Notes: generated from the letters alone by a model not told the origin. Counted from the first letter of the stretch, positions 47,901 through 55,545 are shown. The stretch: 60,000 nucleotides of DNA from Liolophura sinensis (GCF_032854445.1 NC_088298.1:9661504-9721503), one strand, 5' to 3'. Made by a program: numbers and translations.

Positions 47901-49650
47901 AGTGATTGCCACTATCCAGTGATACAGGCGTCAGATGATTATAATTTTTCTTGCCAATTTTTATGCAGATAACAGACGCAAATTCTCAATAGCTGCAACA
48001 TCGTATCAAAAGTTGTTGTCATCTTTCACTAATGGCCCATGCTAAGTGAATGACGAAAGTTAAAACATCGCATGTTAAAAAACTGGACCGAACGCGAGTC
48101 AGACGTACCGACCGATGAACAGAGTGGCTCCTACAGATGTTTGAGGCCGATTTAGGGTAAACCTCTCATGTCTTGGGCCTTACACACCTCTGGGCCAACA
48201 CAGTATGGGGTCAAGAGATATATGGGGTACATACAGAAGACAAAACTCCCGCTGCACAAACAACAATGTATGTGGAGCCTTATATTCCGTGTATCTGATT
48301 TCAAGTGTTGAATTGATCTATAAAGCACATGGTGTAGGCAAGCTCAAAGTATTATTGATTTTAACGACCAACTCACTTACCGCCTGTGTGAGAAATCATA
48401 AACAACGCGACATGAAATGTACCATGATCTGGCGTCTTCCCCGTAACCATAATAAACATAACCATATTAAAGCCAATAGTAACCTTAACAGAACTATATT
48501 CTAGGTTACGAATTTTGCATTTTTGTAGTCCCAATATTTCTAAATGTTATATATTCATCTTGTACAATTGTTTACTTATGTATAATTTATCAATTAATTA
48601 ATTTATTTATTTATTTATTTACTTATTTATTTGGTATGTTTTCATGTTTTACGCTGTACTCAAGAATATTTCACTAATACGATGGCAACTAGCATTACAT
48701 TGAGAGGAAACCGGGGATAGTCCGGAGGAAAACCCACTACCATCCGCAGGTTGCCGGGAGACCTCACAACGCTGGACCGAACAGGAAGCCAGCATGTGCT
48801 GGAATTGAACTCACGGCGACCGCAGTGGCTCCTGCGTCATTGTGCGGTGTTAGCACGCTATCACTCGGCTATGGAGGCACCGTGGACTTTTAGATCTTTC
48901 TTAATTTCAAAAAGTATTTAATACCAGCCTTATGCATAATACAGGCTTTGATATTTATTGGCTGAAATCATACTTTTTGAAAGATTTAAATTAGAATTAC
49001 TCAACCCTCACCGAAGTCGTACTACCACAGCACAGAATAATCGGACAAAGTTTTATAGATTTGATGAATATATTGATTAGCTTGATTTAAATTACGATTT
49101 TAAGCTAAATACCCTCAAAAAAATTAATTTGTTCATTTAAACAGAAAGCCTGTTGCCTGAGTGATGCCAGAATGTATTCTGTTATTATAACGTAATACTG
49201 TGTCATATTCAACATAATATCCTGTTATCTAATAGAATCTTTATGCTGAATTAATAGAATATGTGTATTATGTTTAACAGAATTATCTGTTGCAATAGCA
49301 GAATACCTTCTAGTATCACTCAGACCACAGACTTTTTGTTAAAATTAACAGATTAATTTTTTAGTGTACACAAATTGCTTTGTAAAACTGGGCCCGGTAA
49401 TAAATTCTCTTGGGTTAATTTCAAACTTAACTTACCTATTAATCTTGTACAGCCCATGGACGTCTTCGTCACCGTGAATTGCAGCCTCTTGTCTTAACAA
49501 ATAATTCGATATTTGAATGAGATCGTTCTCCATCGCCAGTAGTTTCTCCAGGTTTGAGTCCGACATAAAATTACTGCATTTTGCATCAAAAACGCATAAA
49601 AACAACAAAGCAGCCGTCAAAAATCGGCTTACAGTAATGTCGGACGCCAT
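34240..49650 (-). CDS. prolyl 4-hydroxylase alpha-subunit-like protein, predicted catalytically dead (12 exons)
   Basis: Join, in transcript order: 49650-49436, 45364-45207, 44071-43731, 42676-42625, 42031-41880, 39848-39684, 39280-39234, 38430-38322, 37776-37732, 36414-36364, 35287-35219, 34380-34240; 1545 nt, 514 residues, all GT-AG with matching phases. P4HA subunits pair with protein disulfide isomerase in the ER and hydroxylate collagen-type prolines. Layout: signal peptide 1-25; helical N-domain with YLSHPVNVYHLVKRLNEQWG (exon 2); TPR-like peptide-binding domain in exons 3-4 (DDVFDIGKTAYEVEDYYSAI); LCRGE and TCHYQ with C300/C316 as in P4HA; double-stranded beta-helix 317-495. In that domain the HxD position reads P426-R-Q428, the distal His is A481 (YAGVCP) and the 2-oxoglutarate Lys is Q491 (GSQW), while GG(E) of NVKAGGE and the fold framework remain. 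Intact frame and splice sites argue for a maintained pseudoenzyme. Tail after 495 differs from the family. Confidence 0.85.
34425..34880. repeat. 23-bp minisatellite in P4HA-like intron 11
   Basis: AAATACAAAGTTGCCATCAT+TTT repeats about 20 times with variants (GTCAGCATTTTAAAT). It starts about 45 bp from the exon 12 acceptor. Confidence 0.9.
35219..35287 (-). CDS. P4HA-like exon 11
   Basis: Acceptor GCTTTGCAG|TTG; reads LTNVKAGGEIVLPRSKTAIK, matching LSDVEAGGxTVFPxxxxxxx of P4HA. Donor CAAAAG|GTAAAA is followed by a long purine-rich stretch. Confidence 0.88.
35575..36270. repeat. irregular GACAGACATACAGACAGATC repeat in intron 10
   Basis: Long stretch of GACAGA, CATACAGACA, TCTACTGACGG and CGGACGGACGGA units with no constant period. 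Frames on both strands are low-complexity and rejected. Confidence 0.85.
36364..36414 (-). CDS. P4HA-like exon 10
   Basis: 51-nt exon, TTCTTTTCAG|CC to CTCTTC|GTAAGA, reads PLATYSQGGEVGNFVLF. The last residues form the strand that leads into LTNVKAGGE of the next exon. This is the least family-like exon and the join is supported mainly by splice sites and phase. Confidence 0.7.
36730..36825 (-). mobile_element. SINE family A fragment, old
   Basis: TGTTTGATTGGTGTTGCGCA, TATTGTACTTATACGACAGC and GTCCAGCGTTATGG match the inverted family A tail. 5'-truncated. Confidence 0.55.
36857..37261 (+). other. intronic open frame of 134 codons, unrecognised
   Basis: Lies antisense in P4HA-like intron 9. 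The translation is Lys-rich at first, then has a mildly hydrophobic part (TAGYFIFRLIVGAF). I recognise no family, and no splice or promoter context was found. It may be chance in AT-rich DNA; recorded because it is one of the longer non-repeat frames. Confidence 0.15.
37446..37578 (-). mobile_element. SINE family A, 5'-truncated
   Basis: TTTATTTATTTATTTGACTG, CACGCCGTACTCAAGAATAT, GCCAGCATTATGGTGGGAGG and CCATCCGCAGGTTGCTG; the copy ends in the core. Confidence 0.8.
37732..37776 (-). CDS. P4HA-like exon 9 (position of the HxD motif)
   Basis: 45-nt exon, ATCACACAG|GTTCG to AGACAG|GTAAG, reads VRNFAMAATMERPRQ. It aligns with VxNYGxGGxYxPHxD of active enzymes: the iron-binding His and Asp are Pro and Gln. 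Confidence 0.82.
38322..38430 (-). CDS. P4HA-like exon 8
   Basis: Acceptor CCTGACAG|TG; residues 377-413: VTVHDRTSWGWLKKVENRYN, ELEGLLYSPMHQSNFE, aligning with the SAWL ... RI-DLTG region just before the catalytic strand. Donor TTTGAG|GTAAGG. Confidence 0.82.
38449..38510 (-). mobile_element. SINE family A, tail fragment
   Basis: TATTTATTTATTCAGTTGAT, GCTAAACGCCATACTCAAGA and ATATTTTGCTAATAC. Confidence 0.65.
38847..39111 (+). mobile_element. SINE family A, full length, with target-site duplication
   Basis: Head GCCTCTGTGGCTCACTTGGT and TAGCGCGCTAGCGC, B-box-like GAGTTCAAGTCCATC, core, and tail ending AATAAATAAATA. Flanks ACGAAAGAAAATAGGG at 38831-38846 and 39112-39127 are an exact 16-bp duplication. 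It sits in P4HA-like intron 7, antisense to the gene. Confidence 0.93.
39234..39280 (-). CDS. P4HA-like exon 7
   Basis: 47-nt exon between GGTTTCAG and GTAAGAC, reading MTKTALEDKFRHSFP; phase 2 out. The sequence is diverged from active P4HAs, but phase and position fit the join. Confidence 0.75.
39684..39848 (-). CDS. P4HA-like exon 6
   Basis: Acceptor CTTTCAG|AGC; residues 307-361: LSRLTCHYQPTWKKF (second Cys, C316), NPDPLVLVLHDVADWDTVEA, the first strand and helix of the C-terminal domain. Donor AGACAG|GTGCG, phase 0. Confidence 0.88.
39981..40352. repeat. 186-bp direct tandem duplication (two copies)
   Basis: TAAAGCTCTGCTCTCAGAGC begins the first copy at 39981 and, as TAAAGCTCTGCTCTTAGAGC, the second at 40167. 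Both contain GAGATATGCTATGGTTACAG, CAGGCGGGATGATGATTTAG and CCGTGAGTTCGAATCTCCGT. The last string resembles a tRNA B box. The two copies differ by only a few bases. Confidence 0.9.
40562..41002 (+). repeat. interspersed repeat D, copy 2 (uninterrupted)
   Basis: Diverged homologue of 31265-31955 without the SINE; CTCATGGGTAAAAAGAGTCA marks the corresponding empty site. Lies in P4HA-like intron 5. Confidence 0.8.
41003..41870. other. intronic AT-rich sequence, no feature
   Basis: Within intron 5; AT-rich with no array or gene-like frame. Confidence 0.4.
41880..42031 (-). CDS. P4HA-like exon 5
   Basis: Acceptor CATTCAG|AACC; residues 256-306: NRLKQTKAYYQERIKYYGDI ... MKVYERLCRGETLK. The YExLCRGE motif is diagnostic for P4HA and carries the first Cys of the inter-domain disulfide. 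Donor TTAAAG|GTAAGT, phase 0. Confidence 0.9.
42625..42676 (-). CDS. P4HA-like exon 4
   Basis: 52-nt exon, acceptor TTTGACAG|CTTCG, reads LRRLSKAVTILDDLIKK (last TPR-like helix). Donor AAGG|GTATGA, phase 1. Confidence 0.85.
43133..43372 (-). mobile_element. SINE family A, nearly full length
   Basis: TGTACTCAAGATTATTTCAC, GCAGCATTATGGTGGGAGGA, GAGCTGGGTTTGAACTCACA (B box complement) and head CTAACCCCCTCAGCCACGGA. The tail is shortened. In P4HA-like intron 3. Confidence 0.82.
43445..43590 (+). repeat. unnamed interspersed repeat, third copy
   Basis: AGAGTAAAACCAGACCAG ... CAGTGTGATAATTGACAATC ... GTTAGTTTACCTCAATTAGG ... TTTTATGCCAATTGATCATG; same order as the copies at 20965 and 24660. The overlapping + frame is a shadow. 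Confidence 0.5.
43731..44071 (-). CDS. P4HA-like exon 3 (peptide-substrate-binding domain)
   Basis: Acceptor CCTTTTAG|CT. Encodes residues 125-238: ALEIRLKNVLDNIP, LVLLQYYHGIDLDDMSRGSI (compare LLRLQDTYNLD in P4HA) and DDVFDIGKTAYEVEDYYSAI, a TPR helix pair with the Tyr-rich substrate groove. One NET sequon. Donor TATAAG|GTGTGT, phase 0. Confidence 0.9.
44080..44810. repeat. 44-bp minisatellite, about 16 units, in intron 2
   Basis: AAATTGATAGGTCGGTTGAT and TGGCTGATGGGTTGATTGAT+TGCT repeat at a 44-bp period; the sub-units are themselves TTGATTGG/TTGATTGA. It begins about 10 bp from the exon 3 acceptor and is followed by (TGAT)n at 44937-44982. Confidence 0.92.
45080..45153 (-). pseudogene. 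decayed duplicate of P4HA-like exon 2 end
   Basis: GAAGTAGTCACTCTCCTTGA and TGGATTTCACGACATCTCC match exon 2 (45208 onward) at an offset of about 98 bp, together with the flank AGACTCACTTCTACGACAAT. The GTAAG donor (CTTAC on +) has become TGAC, and the copy stops at CCTCCACAG, so it cannot act as an equivalent exon. Confidence 0.8.
45207..45364 (-). CDS. P4HA-like exon 2
   Basis: Acceptor TTATCCACAG|T completes Ser72. It encodes residues to 124 including YLSHPVNVYHLVKRLNEQWG, the strongest N-domain match to P4HA. Donor GAAG|GTAAG, phase 1. The 3' part is duplicated in decayed form at 45080-45153. Confidence 0.88.
45995..46096 (+). mobile_element. SINE family A, 3' part
   Basis: CACGGTTCCCTTCCACCGCA, CCCCGTCGTATAAGTCAAAT, ATTCTTGAGTTCAGTGTAAA and ACTCCAATCAAAGGAATAAG. 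Confidence 0.65.
46447..46725 (+). mobile_element. SINE family B, near full length, with target-site duplication
   Basis: GATTAAGGGTCAATCCTGGG (B box region) ... TCGTCGTCATATGACAGGAC ... TAAACTCTAAGTACTCACTC. Flanks CATTAATGGGC at 46436-46446 and 46726-46736 are an exact 11-bp duplication. In P4HA-like intron 1, antisense. Confidence 0.88.
46905..46955 (+). mobile_element. SINE family B scrap
   Basis: CGTCGTCACATGAATGAAAA followed by AAAGTACGACGCAAAACCTC. Confidence 0.5.
47070..47210 (+). repeat. direct duplicate of 48515-48655
   Basis: TTTTTGTAGTCCCAGTATTT, CTAAATGTTATATATTCATC and TATTTGGTATGTTTTTATGT recur at 48515-48655 with about ten differences. The second copy leads straight into a SINE family A; the first keeps only the SINE's edge (TTTTACGCTGTGC). 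Confidence 0.8.
47277..47392. repeat. near-perfect 116-bp inverted repeat (hairpin) with AT loop
   Basis: Left arm AAAAATGAAGCTTGTAACAT ... CAGCTACATCAGCAT; right arm ATGCTGATGTAGCTG ... ATGTTACAAGCTTCATTTTT. Over about 47 bp per arm I see one mismatch (GATC versus GATG). The centre is (AT)n, which is itself self-complementary. Confidence 0.95.
47775..47880 (+). mobile_element. SINE family A, 3' part
   Basis: GGCGCCAACCTACGGATGGT, AATGTAGGCCGCCATCTTGT and ATTCTTGAATATGGAATAAC; old copy. Confidence 0.65.
48590..48882 (-). mobile_element. SINE family A, full length, diverged
   Basis: ATTTATTTATTTATTTATTT tail, TTTACGCTGTACTCAAGAAT, CCATCCGCAGGTTGCCGGGA, GCTGGAATTGAACTCACGGC and head CACTCGGCTATGGAGGCACC. 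Confidence 0.8.
48883..49435. other. intron 1, proximal part; no feature
   Basis: AT-rich. Several TAACAGAAT/AATAGAAT strings (49150-49350) recur loosely without a fixed period; similar strings recur near 50660-50740. Confidence 0.4.
49436..49650 (-). CDS. P4HA-like exon 1 (start codon, signal peptide)
   Basis: ATG at 49650-49648 in a good context (GGAAAATGG). Residues 1-25 form a signal peptide (RFLTAALLFLCVFDAKC core). Residues 29-60 are helical (LEKLLAMENDLIQISNYLLR), as in the P4HA dimerisation region. Donor ATAG|GTAAGT; the last codon is split after two bases. INST gives a sequon at N71 after joining. Confidence 0.88.
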
Positions 49651-49718
49651 TTTCCGGGCAATGCTGACCGTCTAGGTCAACGACAGTACTGAAAGAAACT
49701 CGTTGTGTGAAACTTGAA

Positions 49719-49778
49719 CACGTGTTGGCTCAGGCGCATGCGCCAACAGCTGTGGTGCCGTATCGTTGGTGACACGTG
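49719..49778 (-). promoter_or_regulatory. P4HA-like proximal promoter: NRF-1-type palindrome and two CACGTG boxes
   Basis: GCGCATGCGC at 49734-49743 is an exact NRF-1 consensus palindrome, about 85 bp upstream of the ATG. CACGTG lies at 49719-49724 and 49773-49778. No TATA box is visible, as usual for NRF-1-type promoters. Function is inferred from motif and position only. Confidence 0.5.
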
Positions 49779-49859
49779 CAATGTTTTCACCTGGTGTAAC
49801 ATCTTTGGACTAATCGATTGATCTTTTGTTGGCTTACCCTTTATCCCGTCGAGTTTGCG

Positions 49860-50620
49860 CCCCTCACACACACACACACAGAGTGGGCTTGAAGACTTAA
49901 CGCTGTCAGACGTCCCGTCACGCCGGGAGTAGAGGGTAGGCCAGTATATGCTCTTACTCAGGTTACATGCCCTAGGGAGAGGGGGTTACATCATTAACCT
50001 GGAATTGTTTTATCCTAACGGTAAATTAGCGAAACAGGTAAATGTGAAACAGGCCACACAATTTTACATTCACATGTTTACACTCTACGCCGAAATACCT
50101 GATGACACGGACCAAAATTAAGTTCTTTATGCTACAAATGAATAAGGCTATTAAACCTAAAACACAGGCAGATTTTACTGGGAATATTTAACTAACCATA
50201 CTTCTGTACATATTAACCTTGTTTCCTTTGCCTGTATGATTAAAGACATAAACTAAAATCACTTTCTTAATTCTAGAAGTGTATTAGGGTATTTTATCCA
50301 TTAGACCATTTATCTAAAGATCTGTGTAACAATAGATGTAAATGAAAAACACTTTTATGCTAAAACTGGACTGTTTAGATATATGTTCATATGCGGAGTT
50401 GACGAGAAATAAACTACTGTTTTATCCTAAAACTGAATTAGGCTTACTTAAACCACGACGATAAACCATACTGAAAGAAGTGTGTAAAACTACAACTTTG
50501 TATCCAGATGGTTACATTTTATATGTTCTCAAAAAACAATTGTATTAAATTTAAGAGAAACTCTAATTCTAGAGTGTATTATGTTGCTGCAGCAGGTTAA
50601 ATGTAATACACATACCCTAT
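49860..50620. other. intergenic, no gene
   Basis: A short (AC)n at 49866-49880, then AT-rich sequence with repeated CCTAAAAC/GGCTTA motifs of no clear period. Confidence 0.4.
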
Positions 50621-50814
50621 TAAATCAACATAGATTGTATGAGAGTAATAGAGCAATGTGTTGAATAAGACACAGTATTATGTTCTGTAATAACAGTATT
50701 ATGTTCTGTAATAACAGTATTATGTTCTGTAATAACATAATACATTCTAGCATCACCCAGACAACACACTTTCTGTTAAGGATTATTTTTCCAGCGTGCG
50801 TGTGTAAGTTTGAG

Positions 50815-51168
50815 ACTGAGTGAGTGAGTGAATGCTTGGGGTTTAACGTCGTACTTAGCAACTTTTCAGTCATATGACTCCTTAGTGTACATGTACGTGT
50901 AATGTGCCTGCTTGTTGCAGGACGGATTTCCATCGCTTTTTTTATATCTTTTGTTGCTTCACTGAGACAACTTACCGAAGGCAAGTAAGCCGCCCCACCC
51001 GAGAATACTGATACAGGTCAGCTAGTCGTTGCACTATCCCTGTAATGCCGAACAGCAAGCGAGGAATTTACAACTTTCTCGTTTAAGGTCTAAGGTGTGA
51101 CACGACCCAGGATTGACCCTGGATCTACCACTCCAGTTGGACGCTGTACCAACTGTGCCATCGGTGCT
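50815..51168 (-). mobile_element. SINE family B, full length
   Basis: GAGTGAGTGAGTGAATGCTT, GGGGTTTAACGTCGTACTTA, CAGTCATATGACTCCTTAGT, CACGACCCAGGATTGACCCT (B box complement) and the head complement ACCAACTGTGCCATCGGTGC. Includes about 40 bp more head than the copy at 28101. Confidence 0.85.
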
Positions 51169-51214
51169 AGTATATACGTGTAAAGTGTGAACTGAAATGC
51201 CTGCAGCTTCATAA

Positions 51215-51535
51215 TTGTTCGGTATAGCCTCGGAAGAGCTGGTCGGTACAGCCTGAGAAGAGCTATTCTAATCCTGAGAAGAGCTATTCTAAGCCTGAGA
51301 GGAGCTATTCTAAGCCTGAGAAGGGCTGGTCGGTATAGCAGGAGAAGAGCTATTCCAACCCTGAGAAGAGCTGGTTGGTATAGCCCGAGAAGAGCTATTC
51401 CAACCCTGAGAAAAGCTGGTGGGTATGGCCTGAGAAGAGCTTTTCGAACCCTGACAAGAGCTGGTGGATATAGCCCGAGAAGAGCTATTCCAAGCCTGAG
51501 AAGAGCAGGTCGGTATGGCATGAGAAGAACTCTTT
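51215..51535. repeat. GAGAAGAGCT minisatellite
   Basis: CCTGAGAAGAGCTATTCCAA and GCTGGTCGGTATAGCCCGAG alternate, giving units of about 23 and 46 bp. The 158-codon - strand frame (ALLRLGIALLGLYPPAL repeats) is a translation of this array plus the adjacent SINE. Confidence 0.9.
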
Positions 51536-51539
51536 CAAG

Positions 51540-52320
51540 TTTTAGCCGAATGATTAAAAGGCACACGAAACCACATGTATGTATGGATCGATAAAGTCAT
51601 AAAGTATCTAGTATAAAGTTTAAAAAGCAAACGTTGTAATTTTTTAAACTGCACGATCGAGATTTCGAAGTTCAAAGAAAGCAAAATGACACACACTGAG
51701 CGCCGCCATGTAACATGTTCGCACTGATGTTGCGCGGACAACGTCCTGTCGGTTAGCCATATGAGAGTGGAGTACGAGTGTCTCTAACATGGCGTATCCC
51801 ACGGCCTAGTAAGAATTCGTCATTAAAAGTCTACAGAGTTACCAGGCACATGTGGCTGTGGCTGCTTATGTCTGTTTCCACCCCTCTTCCGAAATCAAGT
51901 CATCGTGATAACATCCAAAATCAGAACAAAACGAAAATGGACGTCTTTAAGGATACAAGAACCCCACAGGAGTGAAATTTGACCATTTTTGTTTTTATTT
52001 TACATTGTCATTCTCCATATTTAATCTTTCCTCGCACATAAACATGAAATTCAAATTCGAGTTTTAAATATCTTAAATTTTACGGAGCTTTATAGACTTG
52101 AGAAATAATGGACGAATATGTAAGAAAGTAATCAATAATGTAAAAAAAATATTGTAAGTTCTTCGTACATAAACACATTTCTGTTACACTTTATAAACGC
52201 GTTCTGGTGTTTATTCATATAAAGACCACATGAGTGTACATGGAAATTGAAGTATGCATGCATGTGCGCTTGGTTTTACGTCCTGTTTTTTTTTTTTGTC
52301 ATTCATATGATTGCGAGGAG
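51540..52320. other. no recognised gene
   Basis: Contains short frames without motifs; AT-rich after 51970. Confidence 0.4.
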
Positions 52321-52322
52321 TC

Positions 52323-52325
<3 letters not shown>

Positions 52326-52414
<89 letters not shown>

Positions 52415-52427
52415 TGTGTGTGTGCAT
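52326..52427. repeat. (GT)n(GCGT)n microsatellite
   Basis: About 21 GT units followed by about 12 TGCG units; alternating purine-pyrimidine, so potentially Z-DNA-forming. Open frames in all three phases (Cys/Val and Ala/Cys/Val runs) are artefacts. Confidence 0.97.
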
Positions 52428-52436
52428 GTACTGTGC

Positions 52437-52671
52437 CATCTTGTGGCTAGGCCAGACTATGTCGCCAAAGTACTACCGGCACTGAAATATCATGCCGAAG
52501 ACACAAGACGTGACGCCCCTCACATTATACAAACACTGGGCCAACCAGTCTTGTTTCCGTGCTGTCACCTCTCAGGACTGAGCTCCAAGCGAGGCCGCAA
52601 CAGGCACCGACCCGGGTTTTATCTCAGGTGCCTGGCTTCTTGGCGGACGCTTTAACCACTACCGACGCGTT
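52437..52671 (-). mobile_element. tRNA-headed SINE, family uncertain
   Basis: On the - strand it opens GTCGGTAGTGGTTAAAGCGT (A-box-like), then CCCGGGTCGGTGCCTGTTGC and CTCGCTTGGAGCTCAGTCCT. The layout resembles family B, but the body differs. Confidence 0.5.
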
Positions 52672-52734
52672 CCTAGTAATTAAAGGGATGTGTTTGCTAA
52701 AGTAAAATGTGGCCTATATTTTCAATGAACTACC

Positions 52735-52877
52735 CAACAAACGCAAACAGTCCAGTTAAAAAAAACATTGTAAACCCGATAAACACGTAAAAATGTCTAT
52801 TATAGTAAACATGTTTATCGGATGTTTACACTAAATAGCAGGATGTTTTTTTTTTAGCTGGTTTGTTTGTGTTCCCT
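52735..52877. repeat. imperfect inverted repeat, MITE-like
   Basis: Left arm AACAAACGCAAACAGTCCAG ... TGTAAACCCGATAAACACGT; the right arm reverse complement gives AACACAAACAAACCAGCTAA ... TGTAAACATCCGATAAACAT with a 12-bp insertion. No coding capacity. Confidence 0.7.
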
Positions 52878-53289
52878 TAAGTTACTAAACATAGTGTTTA
52901 TGAATAAACACCAGGACGACACATTTTATAATATTTAATAGATGTTTTTCCCCTTCCTCGTCTGCAAGAAAGGGGAGGCGGATAAATGATGACTTTTGAA
53001 ATAAAGCTAGAAATCCATCATATTGACTAAAATCAGATAAGTCTTCCCATCAGTTCAAAGAGATACGATTTTTGTGTAAAAACAGGCTTTTTGACCTACG
53101 TCGTTTTGTCATATGGGTAAACTTTCACTGCTTGTTAAACATATAAAAAAAAATGAAGAATAAAGGTAGATGACTTGGGACTGATGTTTTTCTGGTGCGG
53201 CGATTTCGGGAGGTTATTTGGTAAACTGAATCTAGCTGTGAGTTCAGTTTGATATAAGAGAGATTTTCACACTATACTTGATCGAAAAC

Positions 53290-53758
53290 GAGGCACTCGC
53301 TGGCTCAGGTGTTTAAAACTGGCTCGATGCGACTAGCACGCAGGCCAATGACGGGCGGCATCAGTTGTTGGAATCCAGATGTCGGTGGTTCGACTTTAGG
53401 TCAGAGTGTTCGTCAGGTGCTTTGTGAAGGGCGGTGGTCCATGCGGGGGACTCCGGTTCCCATAAAGCTGATCACCGTCATACAACTATTAGAACCACTC
53501 GATGGCTGAGGCGGTTAAAACTGGCTCGCTGAGACAACCAGGCCTTTGACAGATGATGTCGCGTGTTCGAATCCAGCTTTCGCTTCTTCGACCCCAGGGT
53601 GACAAGTCAGAAAGTTTGTCAGCTGTTGACGGGTGTTGATTTTCATAAGTCCAGCTCGATTTTGTTCAACGATTTTGTAAACCCGAACGACATTATGTAA
53701 GTGAGATATTGTATTGTACAGCGTAGCTGATTAATCTCAATTAAAGAATAAATACTTG
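53290..53758 (+). mobile_element. third tRNA-derived SINE family, two copies in tandem
   Basis: Copy 1 starts CGCTGGCTCAGGTGTTTAAA near 53296 and copy 2 GATGGCTGAGGCGGTTAAAA near 53500. Copy 2 has a clean B box (GTGTTCGAATCCAGC) and an A box (TGGCTGAGGCGGTTA), ending ATTAAAGAATAAATA. Copy 1 is truncated at CCGTCATACAACTATTAGAA, where copy 2 begins. Confidence 0.75.
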
Positions 53759-53759
53759 G

Positions 53760-55460
53760 ATGAAGCAGTCAGTCAACCTACGTATATTTCCCATTTCCCC
53801 ATTTCACCATTTCCAAAGCAATCCTATCATTTTCGAGTTCTGGGCGCCGGTGAAAACTTGAAAAGGCACAATCGCCTTGTGACGTGTTCAGAATGACCTC
53901 GTGCAACTAGATGGGAAATCCTCAGATCGATTGCCAATCTGCTCACAGTGACAGATCGTCTACGAAATGTCACATGGGCTACCCGGTGTGCGGTTGAAGT
54001 TGTTTGTGGCAGGTGTAGCTGATGAAATTGGCCGAGCTGAAATATTCGTTACTAACCATGAGCCTACTCTATGCTGTATGCATAGAATTATATCCTTTTC
54101 CTTACGTTGGTATTTGAAACCAAGTTTTGTATTACGAATTATACCGTGAACGTATGACAGTATAGTTAATACATATATTGCGAGGCAAAACTGATGAACA
54201 TGCAGGTGCCCCCTTTCTCAGTGTAACTGTGCTATATGCTTTTATCATAGCGTTGAGGTTTCACTTATCTAACATATAGCTTGACAATATGTGAAGAAAT
54301 ATAAAAAATAATTTCTTGTGTGGTTCAAATTAATCCCCATCCATTGTCTGACTTTGCTAACCACTAAAAAAAAGAAGGTATACAATTACTGGAACGGAAC
54401 GCGTTATCCTATTAATTACAACTGTTTTAACTGGACCAATGCGGATAGTGCGTTCCAAGCTATAAAATATTTAGGTGAATGTAGAGTTCCCCTGAACTTC
54501 CAAATTATTTTTTGTTCCATCTATGAAAACATGATTGTGTGAACCAACACGATATATCGTTATAGTTTTTTACTCCCTAACTAGACACCAAATATGTGGA
54601 AATGGTTTTGATTCACGTAATTATATTTTTATTATGAAGGGAATTCCCGCTGGAAAACGCCTAAAAATAGCAAAATCTGCTTTTATAAACGATATCATTT
54701 CAATTTTCCACACACATGTTCTTAGGTAACTGTACTTCATATTCACGTGAGTTTGTAACAGTAAAAAATTACACCTCGCTGCTTCACCGAAGTGGGACGA
54801 TTTCCTCTCTAGTTACATGGAGTCTTTCCTAAATGTCATTTACTGTTGCTAAGGGTTTTATCAGGTCTGTTTTAAAATCAGCTGCTTGCATTTTTAAAAC
54901 AAGGATACCATATGTTTCAGCGGCAGATTTTATTCATTTATGTACAAACGTTCGACAAAAAGATACAAAAATAGACCTTCTGATTTCGAGTTCGGGTTGT
55001 CATCCGATTTGTATTTCTTACTTTCTTCAGCGTTTGAACATGATGTAGTATTGCATAAAGGCTGTTTTCTGTCTAAACACGGATCCAGTCGTCGTTCATG
55101 TGAGCTTTTAAATATCAAATCTTGTCATCTCTACAAATCCCGTACAATCACGTCATGCATCACTACAAGATATTGTTACAAAAATAAACAACAAGGACGT
55201 GTTCCTGATTTTTTATATATATTCTATATATAGCTCTGTTTATAACAGCAGTCGTGTACTAACAGCGTTAAACCACCAAATATATTCCGCCTGAAAAAAA
55301 AAGAATATAGATGTAGGAAGACAGAAAAATATTATTTAAGACGGAGCTTTTATTCACTTAAAATCATTTGAATGTAAAACAAAACTGTTGTTCGTCTTAC
55401 TTCTCCCTATGTTGTTTGTTCCGTTGTAAAAACTCAATATAAAATATTTCATGTAAAACA
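53760..55460. other. no recognised gene
   Basis: Several 60-97-codon frames occur (54318, 54535, 54833, 54940); none has a motif I recognise and they do not join through plausible splice sites. AT-rich. Confidence 0.4.
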
Positions 55461-55474
55461 CCGACAGCGTAGGG

Positions 55475-55545
55475 AGTTAAACCAGGGCAGCAACGACAAT
55501 GTGATAATAGGCTAATGGTTGCGTGAAAAACACCCCCTTGTCCAG
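55475..55545 (+). repeat. unnamed interspersed repeat, short copy
   Basis: GAGTTAAACCAGGGCAGCAA, CGACAATGTGATAATAGGCT and AATGGTTGCGTGAAAAAC, matching the first half of the 24660 copy. Confidence 0.45.

Noticed and set aside
51090-51566. 158-codon - strand frame with leucine-rich ALLRLGIALLGLY repeats
   Set aside because: Looks like an LRR or membrane protein but is a GAGAAGAGCT minisatellite plus the tRNA-like end of a SINE.
52234-52655. Frames with Cys-Val and Ala-Cys-Val runs
   Set aside because: Translation of (GT)n(GCGT)n.
53290-53590. Possible genuine tRNA genes (A and B boxes present)
   Set aside because: Acceptor and anticodon stems do not pair convincingly and the boxes are followed by SINE bodies and A-rich tails.
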